A stretch of 64,000 nt of DNA from Rhodococcus tukisamuensis NBRC 100609 (lineage in GTDB: Bacteria; Actinomycetota; Actinomycetes; Mycobacteriales; Mycobacteriaceae), in the NCBI RefSeq assembly GCF_001894985.1, contig NZ_BCXG01000008.1, positions 62,001 to 126,000 of the forward strand, given 5' to 3'. Positions 37,301-44,300 of this stretch are shown in pieces (the first letter of the stretch is position 1; every line of letters starts with the position of its first letter). The translations under genes were made by a program, and so were the position numbers. The notes below the pieces were generated by a model. The model made no database searches and was not told the origin of the DNA. It was given only the letters and a program-made list of their open reading frames with translations.

Positions 37301-39283
37301 TGGGAGTCGGTCAAGCGGCACTTCCGGGAGTTGGGGCTCGACACCGCCGCCGAGGACTTCACGGTGGCCGGCATCGGTGACATGAGCGGCGACGTGTTCG
37401 GGAACGGGATGCTGCTCAGCCGGCACATCCGCCTGGTCGCGGCGTTCGACCACCGGCACATCTTCCTGGACCCGAACCCGGTGGCGGAGAGCTCCTTTGC
37501 CGAGCGGCAGCGGCTGTTCGGGTTGCCGCGATCCTCGTGGGCGGACTACGACGCCTCGCTGATCGGTGCGGGCGGTGGGGTCTGGGAACGCACCCGCAAG
37601 TCGGTCGCGATCAGTGCCGAGGCGCGCGCGGTGCTCGGACTGGACGACGAGGTGGTCGAGCTGTCCCCGCCCGAACTGGTGCGCGCGATCCTGCGGGCTC
37701 CGGTGGACCTGTTGTGGAACGGCGGTATCGGGACCTACGTCAAGGCGGCCGACGAGACCGACGCGCAGGTGGGGGACAAGTCGAACGACGGGGTCCGGGT
37801 CGACGGCTGCGAGCTGCGGGCGCGGGTGGTGGGTGAGGGCGGCAACCTCGGGTTCACCTCGCGCGGGCGCATCGAGTACGACCTGGCCGGCGGCCGGATC
37901 AACACCGATGCGGTGGACAACTCCGCCGGCGTGGACTGCTCCGACCACGAGGTGAACATCAAGATCCTGCTGGACGCGGCCGTCCACACCGGCGCGCTGC
38001 CGAGGCAGGAGCGCAACGAGCTGCTCGCCTCGATGACCGACGAGGTCACCCGGCTGGTGCTTGCCGACAACGTCCTGCAGAACGAGTTGATGGGGGCCTC
38101 TCGGGCGGACGCGCCGTTGATGCTCTCGGTGCACGAGCGCCTGATCGATCGGCTGGAGAGCAAGCGGGGCCTGGACCGGGAGCTCGAGGCGCTGCCCACG
38201 ACCGCGGAGATCGCCCGACGCCGCACCGCCGGGATCGGTCTCACCTCACCGGAACTGGCCACCCTGCTGGCCCATGTGAAGCTCGAGCTCAAGGATGACC
38301 TGCTCGCCAGCGAGCTTCCCGACAGCGACACCTACGCCGGCCGCCTGCCCCGGTACTTCCCGGTCCCGCTGCGGGACCGGTTCGCCGCGCAGATCCGGGG
38401 GCACCGGCTGCGGCGGCAGATCGTGGCCACCCTGCTGGCCAACGAGACCGTCGACCGGGGCGGCATCAGCTACGTGTACCGGCTCCGCGAGGAGGCCGGG
38501 GCCAACAGCACCGACGCCACCCGGGCCTTCAGCGCCGCCGCCGAGATCTTCGACCTGCGTGCGGTGTGGGTCGAGATCGGCTCGGCGTCGGTCGATTCCA
38601 CTGTCAGCGACGAGCTGACCCTGGAGTCGTGCCGGCTGCTCGACCGGGCCTCACGCTGGCTGCTGTCCAACCGTCCGCAGCCGGTGGCCGTCGGCGCCGA
38701 GATCAACCGGTACGCCGCGCGGGTGCGGGCGCTGACCCCGCGGATCGCGGGCTGGCTGACCGGGCACCACGTGACCTACCTCGACGCCCGGATGGCGGGA
38801 GTGATCGAGCGGGGCTGCCCGCACGAGCTGGCGGAGCGGGTGTACCGGTTGCTCGACGTGTTCCCGGTGCTCGACATCATCGACATCGCGGACATCACCG
38901 AACGTGAGCACGACGAGGTCGGGCAGCTGTACTACGCGCTCGACGAGCACCTCGGGATCGACGAACTGCTCACGGCCGTATCGGGTCTCGAACGCGGCGA
39001 CCGGTGGCACTCGCTGGCCCGGCTGGCGTTGCGCGACGACCTGTACGGTTCGTTGCGGTCGCTGACCATGGACGTACTCGTCGCGGGCGAACCGGACGAG
39101 AGCGCGGCCGAGAAGATCGCGGACTGGGAGTCCACGAATTCGTCGCGGCTCGCCAGGGCACGGGCCGCGCTCACCGAGATCATCGAGTCTGGGACGCTGG
39201 ACCTGGCGACGCTCTCGGTGGCGGCGCGTCAGGTACGGAGCATGGTGCGCGGAGCGGGCACCCGATCGGAAGGAACTCGATGA
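34346..39283 (+). CDS. gdh: NAD-specific glutamate dehydrogenase, large (180-kDa) type
   Basis: A 1645-residue enzyme of the L_180 class (Rv2476c/MSMEG_4699 type), interconverting glutamate and 2-oxoglutarate plus ammonium with NAD. The first 700 residues are regulatory ACT-like domains. The catalytic core follows ([31 protein letters not shown] with the substrate lysine, [29 protein letters not shown]). The C-terminal part is helical. In mycobacteria this enzyme is catabolic and is inhibited by unphosphorylated GarA. Start ATG has GGGAG upstream. ATGA coupling to the next gene keeps the conserved cluster. Confidence 0.95.
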   Translation: [1645 protein letters not shown]

Positions 39284-39732
39284 CTGTCGAGGCTGTAGGC
39301 ACCACGACGGCGGGAGCGGTGGGCTTCCACACGAAGGTCGGGGTGCGGTGGTCCGACATGGACGTCTTCCAGCACATCAACCACGCCCGCATGGTGACGC
39401 TGCTCGAGGAGGCCCGCATCCCCTGGCTGTTCGAGGAGGGGCGGCCGACGGTGTCACTGCGGGAGGGCGCGGTGATCGCGGACCTGCACGTGCGCTACCG
39501 CGGCCAGTTGCGGCACGACGACGGCCCGCTCGACGTGTTGATGTGGATCGAGTCGGTGCGCGCGGTCGACTTCACCATCGGGTACGAGGTGCGGGCGGGC
39601 GGCGCCGACCCGGCGTCGGCGCCGGCGATCGTGGCGTCCACCCAGATTGCGGCGTTCGACATCGACACCCAGCGCCTGCGTCGGCTCACCGCCGGCGAGC
39701 GCGGCTACCTGGAGAGCTGGAAGCGTGCATGA
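39280..39732 (+). CDS. Acyl-CoA thioesterase, hotdog family (Rv2475c-like)
   Basis: A 150-residue hotdog protein with the motif VRWSDMDVFQHINHARMVTL, followed by LHVRYRGQLRHDDG and a C-terminal helix. It is predicted to hydrolyse an acyl-CoA or fatty acyl thioester. Its ATG overlaps the gdh stop (ATGA), and its own stop overlaps the following start by 8 nt, so gdh and these two genes are one translational unit. Why a thioesterase is coupled to glutamate dehydrogenase is not known. Confidence 0.87.
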   Translation: MTVEAVGTTTAGAVGFHTKVGVRWSDMDVFQHINHARMVTLLEEARIPWLFEEGRPTVSLREGAVIADLHVRYRGQLRHDDGPLDVLMWIESVRAVDFTIGYEVRAGGADPASAPAIVASTQIAAFDIDTQRLRRLTAGERGYLESWKRA

Positions 39733-40408
39733 ACGCGGCCTGACCGTCCCGGACCGGGGTGAGCGGGAGAACCTCGCGACCTTCCTCGCCCGGGCGATCA
39801 GGTTGGACGAGGCCGTGGTCGTGCGACTGCGCCAGCGCGGCGAGGATATGTTGGAGGCTTGGGCGACAACGGGTTTCGATGCCCTCGCGGCGCGGGTGGT
39901 GTCCGGACAGGTCGCACCCGCAGACACCACGGCGGCCGGTGACGCGCTGCTGCGCGCACTGACCGAGGCGACGGGTGCCCACGTCGACCCTGGTTTCTCG
40001 ATGGACTCGGCCTGGCAGGGTGCGTTGCCGCCGGTCGAGGGATTCGTGCACGTCGACGACGTGCCGGCACGAGTGCTCGTGGAGTTGGCGCAGCAGGGCG
40101 TGGCGGTGGCCAAGGACTTCGGCAGCAGCCAGGGCCCGCCCGCGTCCCTGCTCGCGCAGGAGGTACTCACCGTCGACGGCGCGGGGGAGCAGGTCGCGGT
40201 GTCGATGCGCACGGTGTTCGCATTGGCGGCAATGGGATTCATCCCGCACGCCGGTGCGGCGCCGCTGGCGTTGGACGCCGACCTGGCGCGGATCGACGCG
40301 GACGAGACGGTGCGGATCCGGGTGACCAGGGGCTGGCTCCGGCTCGATGCCCGCTTCGGTTCGGTGTTCGCCCGGCGCGGCGGATCGCTGCCGCTGACCG
40401 TCATCTGA
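39725..40408 (+). CDS. Conserved hypothetical protein (Rv2474c-like)
   Basis: A 227-residue protein of unknown function encoded last in the gdh unit. The N-terminal part is helical (ENLATFLARAIRLDEAVVVR) and the C-terminal part is mixed, with SMRTVFALAAMGFIPHAG. No catalytic motif is recognised. The GTG at 39725 overlaps the previous stop. Its position matches the mycobacterial Rv2474c gene, so a role linked to the thioesterase or to gdh is possible (inference). Confidence 0.75.
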   Translation: MHERGLTVPDRGERENLATFLARAIRLDEAVVVRLRQRGEDMLEAWATTGFDALAARVVSGQVAPADTTAAGDALLRALTEATGAHVDPGFSMDSAWQGALPPVEGFVHVDDVPARVLVELAQQGVAVAKDFGSSQGPPASLLAQEVLTVDGAGEQVAVSMRTVFALAAMGFIPHAGAAPLALDADLARIDADETVRIRVTRGWLRLDARFGSVFARRGGSLPLTVI

Positions 40409-40461
40409 CCGCACCCCGACCGACCCGGCCGGGCTCCCGGGCCCGGTCGGGTCCGGGGCGG
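40409..40461. terminator. Convergent terminator between gdh operon and alpha-glucosidase
   Basis: A long imperfect GC-rich palindrome (CCCGACCGACCCGGCCGGG facing CCCGGTCGGGTCCGGGGCGG) fills the whole gap between two convergent stops. Confidence 0.6.
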
Positions 40462-40465
40462 AGTG

Positions 40466-42055
40466 TCAGACCAGCCAGACCGCCGCGTTCGGCGGGAGCT
40501 CGCCGGCCGTCAGCGGGACACTGGCGAGCAGTACCTCGCCCGGCGGCATCGGGATGGGCGCGTCGGAGGCGTTGAGTGCGCAGATGAGTCCGCCGCGCCG
40601 ACGGAACGCCAGGCAGCTGGGAGGGCTTCCGTACCAGTCGATCTCGGCTCCGCTGAACTCCGGGCGGGTGGCCCGCAGGTCCAGCGCGGTGCGGTAGAGC
40701 GTCAGCATCGATCCCAGGTCCTCGAGCTGGGCCTCGACGGTGAGCGGGGCCCACTCGGGCGGCATCGGCAGCCACGGCGAGGCGCCGGAGGTGAACCCGA
40801 ACGGCGGTGCGCCGCCCTCCCAGGGCAGCGGCACCCGGCAGCCGTCCCGGCCGCGCTCGGTGTGCCCGGACCGCTCCCAGACCGGGTCCTGCAGTGCCGC
40901 GTCGGGCAGCTCCACGTTCGGCAGTCCCAGCTCCGCCCCGTTGTAGACGAAGGTGGCACCCGGCAGCGCCAGTTCGACCAGTGCCATCGCCCGCGCCCGG
41001 TCCGTGCCGACCCGGCCGCCGCCGTAGCGGGTGACCTCGCGTTCGACGTCGTGGTTGGACAGCGTCCAGGTGGGCGTGCCGCCGACGCCGGCGACCGCGG
41101 CCATCGAGTTCTCGATCGCCGCCCGCACCGGCTCGGCGCCGAACTCGGCCTCGGCGAGCCGGAAGTTGAAGCCCAGGTGGAGCTCGTCCGGGCGGATGTA
41201 CTGGCCGAACCGCTCGTTGTCGCGGACCCAGATCTCGCCGACGGCCACCGTGCCCGGGTACTCGTCCATCACCTTGCGCAGCCTGCGGTGGATCTCGTGG
41301 ACGCCGGGGTTGTTGAACCGCGGATCGTCGTCGTCGTTGCGCATCAGCCGGTTGGTGTCCCAGTCGTGGTCCGGCAGGCCCTCGGGCTTGGCCATGCCGT
41401 GCGCGACGTCGATGCGGAAGCCGTCCACGCCGCGGTCCAGCCAGAACCGCAGGGTCTTCGCCAGGTCCTCTGCGACCTCCGGGTTGTCCCAGTTCAGGTC
41501 GGGCTGTTCGCGGGCGAAGATGTGCAGGTACCACTGGCCGGGCGAGCCGTCGGCCTCGGTGACCCGGGTCCAGGCCGGGCCGCCGAAGATGCTCGGCCAG
41601 TTGTTCGGCGGCTCGGCGCCGTCCGGGCCGCGGCCGTCGCGGAACAGGTAGCGGGCACGCTCCGGGCTGCCCGGGGCGGCCGCCAGCGCCGCCCGGAACC
41701 ACGGGTGCTCGGAGCTGGTGTGGTTGGGCACCAGGTCCATGGTGACCTTGATCTTGCGGGCGTGCGCCTCCTCGACGAGCGCCGTCATGACGTCCAGGTC
41801 GCCGAACAGCGGGTCGATGTCGCGGGGGTCGGAGACGTCGTAGCCGTGGTCGGCCATCGGCGAGCGCATCACCGGGCTCAGCCAGAGGGCGTCGACACCG
41901 AGCAGTTCGAGATAACCGAGCCGCTCCCGGACGCCGCCCAGGTCACCGACCCCGTCGCCGTTCGAGTCGGAGAACGAGCGCGGGTAGATCTGGTAGAACA
42001 CCGCATTCGTCCACCACGGTTCTGCCGCCTGCGGCGCGTTCTCCTCGGTGCTCAC
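40466..42055 (-). CDS. aglA: Alpha-glucosidase/oligo-1,6-glucosidase, GH13 family
   Basis: A 529-residue cytoplasmic GH13 enzyme releasing glucose from alpha-glucosides such as maltose, isomaltose or trehalose-related sugars. Seen: FYQIYPRSFSDSNGDGVGD, substrate-binding DLVPNHTS, nucleophile region GFRIDVAHG, acid/base VGEIW and transition-state Asp in LSNHDVER. It corresponds to Rv2471. GTG at 42055 is preferred: the longer frame begins with TTG at 42073, and a CACTAT -10-like box lies 8 nt before the GTG. No signal peptide. Transcribed towards the gdh operon. Confidence 0.9.
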   Translation of the reverse strand: MSTEENAPQAAEPWWTNAVFYQIYPRSFSDSNGDGVGDLGGVRERLGYLELLGVDALWLSPVMRSPMADHGYDVSDPRDIDPLFGDLDVMTALVEEAHARKIKVTMDLVPNHTSSEHPWFRAALAAAPGSPERARYLFRDGRGPDGAEPPNNWPSIFGGPAWTRVTEADGSPGQWYLHIFAREQPDLNWDNPEVAEDLAKTLRFWLDRGVDGFRIDVAHGMAKPEGLPDHDWDTNRLMRNDDDDPRFNNPGVHEIHRRLRKVMDEYPGTVAVGEIWVRDNERFGQYIRPDELHLGFNFRLAEAEFGAEPVRAAIENSMAAVAGVGGTPTWTLSNHDVEREVTRYGGGRVGTDRARAMALVELALPGATFVYNGAELGLPNVELPDAALQDPVWERSGHTERGRDGCRVPLPWEGGAPPFGFTSGASPWLPMPPEWAPLTVEAQLEDLGSMLTLYRTALDLRATRPEFSGAEIDWYGSPPSCLAFRRRGGLICALNASDAPIPMPPGEVLLASVPLTAGELPPNAAVWLV

Positions 42056-42121
42056 AGGTTCACATAGTGCCAAACACCCGCTGCCGCCACGACCCGAGCG
42101 GCACCGCGCGGGCGTAGTCGG

Positions 42122-42517
42122 TCAGATCGGCGCGTTCACCATCGACGCGGCCGCCATGTCCATGTAGTCGGTGAGGGCGCGGCGGTGCGCGTCGTCGAGG
42201 ATCTCCGGCTCGATCGACGCGATCGCGATGTGCATGCACCGCAGCCAGGCGTCCCGCTCGATCGGGCCGATCCGGAACGGCTGGTGGCGCAGCCGCAGCC
42301 GCGGGTGGCCGCGCTCGTCGGAGTAGGTGCGCGGGCCGCCCCAGTACTGCTCGAGGAACAACCGCATGCGGCGCTCGGCGGGGCCGAGGTCCTCTTCCGG
42401 GTACAGCGGCCGGACGATCTCGTCCTTGGCCACCTCCTCGTAGAACCGGGCGGTGAGCCGGCGGAACGTCTCGGCACCGCCGACTGCGTCGTAGAAGCTC
42501 ATCTCGGGTTCAGTCAT
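42122..42517 (-). CDS. glbO: Truncated hemoglobin, group II (GlbO)
   Basis: A 131-residue trHbO globin. Seen: [20 protein letters not shown] with Tyr at B10, [20 protein letters not shown] with Tyr at CD1, proximal His in [10 protein letters not shown] and Trp G8 in RDAWLRCM. In mycobacteria it binds oxygen and interacts with terminal oxidase or lipids. ATG at 42517 is chosen because the residues of the longer frame are not globin-like. It sits upstream of aglA on the same strand and near the cytochrome-oxidase accessory genes. Confidence 0.92.
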   Translation of the reverse strand: MTEPEMSFYDAVGGAETFRRLTARFYEEVAKDEIVRPLYPEEDLGPAERRMRLFLEQYWGGPRTYSDERGHPRLRLRHQPFRIGPIERDAWLRCMHIAIASIEPEILDDAHRRALTDYMDMAAASMVNAPI

Positions 42518-42749
42518 GGCGTCACCATTGTGCCTGCCACCGGGTGCGGTGTCGAAGGCAGTGCCCATGGGTCGTAGCGCTGGCCTGTGGGGTGTGGTGC
42601 TGACGTGTGGATTGTGTTGGTGACGTGCCGCGCCGGTGACACGGTCGTTGCCCAGTGTTCACCCGATGTCCGGTGTCCGATGTCAAAAATGGGCGTGCGC
42701 ACGGCCGTCATCCGTGGTCAACTTGGAGGCACTTGTTTCCGGAGGTCGC

Positions 42750-43409
42750 ATGAAGCACCGACAGGGCGCACGCGCGCATCGACAACTCGAGCCCACCGCT
42801 TCCCGCATGTCACGGGGACCGGGGGCTTCTCCGCTGCAATTGATCAACGAGGGCGCCAGACCCTCGGACCTGGGCGAGGACGCGGTACCCGCCTGGGTGA
42901 AACGCCGGGTGCTGCTGCTCAACGCCACCTACGAACCGCTCACCGCACTGCCCGTCCGTCGGGCCGTCGTCCTGCTGGTCTGCGCCAAGGCCGACGCCGT
43001 CCACGAGGACCCGCTGGGCCAGGTCATCCACTCTGCTGAGTACTCGCTGCAGGTGCCGTCCGTGATCCGGCTGCGTACTTACGTGCGCGTCCCGTACCGG
43101 GCCCGGATCCCCTTGACCCGCGCCGCGCTGATGCACCGGGACCGCTTCCGCTGCGCCTACTGCGGCGACAAGGCCGAGACCATCGACCACGTGGTCCCGC
43201 GCAGCCGAGGCGGCGGCCATTCCTGGGAGAACTGCGTCGCGTGCTGCGCGCCGTGCAACCACCGCAAGGCCGACAAGCTGCTCAGCGAGCTCGGCTGGAC
43301 GCTGCGAGCCACATTGGTGCCGCCGAAGGGGCAGCACTGGCGGTTGCTTGCGGACAACAAGGAGCTCGACCCGGTGTGGTTGCGCTACCTGGGTGAGGGC
43401 GCGGCGTAG
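42750..43409 (+). CDS. HNH endonuclease-domain protein (Rv2469c-like)
   Basis: A 219-residue protein. The N-terminal region (VLLLNATYEPLTALPVRRAV) is a conserved domain of this family and the C-terminal half is an HNH nuclease. CAYCG and CAPCNH form the zinc knuckle around IDHVVPRSRGGGHSWENC, which holds the catalytic His-His/Asn set. The role in the cell is unknown; it is a conserved chromosomal gene in mycobacteria rather than part of a mobile element. The ATG at 42750 has GGAGGTCGC immediately upstream. Confidence 0.88.
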   Translation: MKHRQGARAHRQLEPTASRMSRGPGASPLQLINEGARPSDLGEDAVPAWVKRRVLLLNATYEPLTALPVRRAVVLLVCAKADAVHEDPLGQVIHSAEYSLQVPSVIRLRTYVRVPYRARIPLTRAALMHRDRFRCAYCGDKAETIDHVVPRSRGGGHSWENCVACCAPCNHRKADKLLSELGWTLRATLVPPKGQHWRLLADNKELDPVWLRYLGEGAA

Positions 43410-43459
43410 GCGGCTCGCGCGGAGTTGGCCCCGACGGTACAAATTGCCGTCGACTGGGC

Positions 43460-43465
43460 TACCGT
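43460..43465 (+). promoter_or_regulatory. -10-like element (TACCGT) of ctaJ
   Basis: TACCGT ends 7 nt before the GTG at 43473, consistent with a leaderless mRNA. Confidence 0.4.
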
Positions 43466-43472
43466 TTGCCTC

Positions 43473-43733
43473 GTGAGCATTCTTGAGACAGTGCTGATCT
43501 TCGTAGCGATCCCCGTGGTCATCACGGCGATCATCGCGGGACTGTCCTACCTTGCCAAGCCGGTGGCGGGCACGACGCCCGAGCACTACTCGCTGGACAA
43601 GGAATGGACGCACAAGCCGGTGTTGTGGTCCGCAGTCGACGAGGTGACCGTTGCCGGTCACCACGGTGGACATGCGGCCATCGAGGCCGGTTCCGCAGAT
43701 CTGATCGGAGGTACGGCAAGTGGCAGGTGGTAA
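43473..43733 (+). CDS. ctaJ: aa3-type cytochrome oxidase accessory subunit CtaJ-like
   Basis: An 86-residue protein with one N-terminal transmembrane helix (ETVLIFVAIPVVITAIIAGL) and a soluble tail (PEHYSLDKEWTHKPVLWSAV). Size, topology and position between the HNH gene and the TPM-domain gene match M. smegmatis MSMEG_4693, which I recall as the CtaJ subunit found in the III2-IV2 respiratory supercomplex structures. The start GTG at 43473 is leaderless. The stop overlaps the next start by 14 nt. The assignment rests on synteny and memory of that work. Confidence 0.72.
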   Translation: MSILETVLIFVAIPVVITAIIAGLSYLAKPVAGTTPEHYSLDKEWTHKPVLWSAVDEVTVAGHHGGHAAIEAGSADLIGGTASGRW

Positions 43734-44190
43734 CCGTTTCCCGGCAGTGATCGAGGCCGACCTCCCGGTGGGGTCCGTGTTGACCGCCAGTGGTCGCGTC
43801 TCGTCGGTGCACCGCATCGGCGAGCCGTACGACGATCTGCCGTTCACCGTGGACGAGCTGGTGGCGCTCGACGACGCCATGACCGACGCGACCCGCGCGA
43901 CCAAGGTGCGCTTCAACGCGTACATCGGCCCGCTCGGCGACGACCCGGCGGCCGGCGCGGAGGAGCTGTTCCCGACGACGCCCGAGGCCGAGCGTTCGGT
44001 GCTCATCGCGGTGTCGCCGAACCAGCGCGCCGTGGAGATCCGTTCGGGCAAGGCCGTGGCAGACCGGGTCACCGACCGGGTCGCGCAGCTCGGCGTGACC
44101 GCGGCGGTCTCCTCGTTCGGCGAGGCCGACCTGATCGACGGCCTGATCAGCGCGATCCGCGTGATGAGCGCGGCCATCGCCCGCCCGTAG
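43720..44190 (+). CDS. DUF5130/TPM-domain protein, PRSAF1-like supercomplex factor
   Basis: A 156-residue protein with a TPM-like domain: LPFTVDELVALDDAMTDATR, VRFNAYIGPLGDDP and SVLIAVSPNQRAVEIRSGKA. The C-terminus is amphipathic (LIDGLISAIRVMSAAI). It corresponds to Rv2468c/MSMEG_4692, which I recall as PRSAF1, a factor associated with the mycobacterial respiratory supercomplex. The GTG start overlaps ctaJ, so the two are co-translated and probably form one assembly or stability module. Confidence 0.75.
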   Translation: MAGGNRFPAVIEADLPVGSVLTASGRVSSVHRIGEPYDDLPFTVDELVALDDAMTDATRATKVRFNAYIGPLGDDPAAGAEELFPTTPEAERSVLIAVSPNQRAVEIRSGKAVADRVTDRVAQLGVTAAVSSFGEADLIDGLISAIRVMSAAIARP

Positions 44191-44229
44191 TTCTATGAGC
44201 TGGCGGGGACGTTCAGTCCCCACCCCCGT

Positions 44230-44284
44230 GTGACCGAATGTCGCATTCATTCAGCTGAGCTGAACGAATGCGACATTCGGTCAC
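44230..44284. terminator. 55-bp near-perfect palindrome between convergent genes
   Basis: GTGACCGAATGTCGCATTC (44230-44248) pairs with 44266-44284, and inside it TTCAGCT pairs with AGCTGAA around a single G. One a/c mismatch interrupts 26 base pairs. It lies between the DUF5130 stop and the pepN stop and can act as a bidirectional terminator. Confidence 0.75.
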
Positions 44285-44300
44285 TGGCGTCTGCGGGGGG

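Noticed and set aside
34028-38134. A 1368-codon open frame antisense to glutamate dehydrogenase
   Set aside because: It is a GC-bias shadow: the opposite frame encodes a complete, motif-rich enzyme, and the antisense product is His/Arg/Val/Asp-rich without domains.
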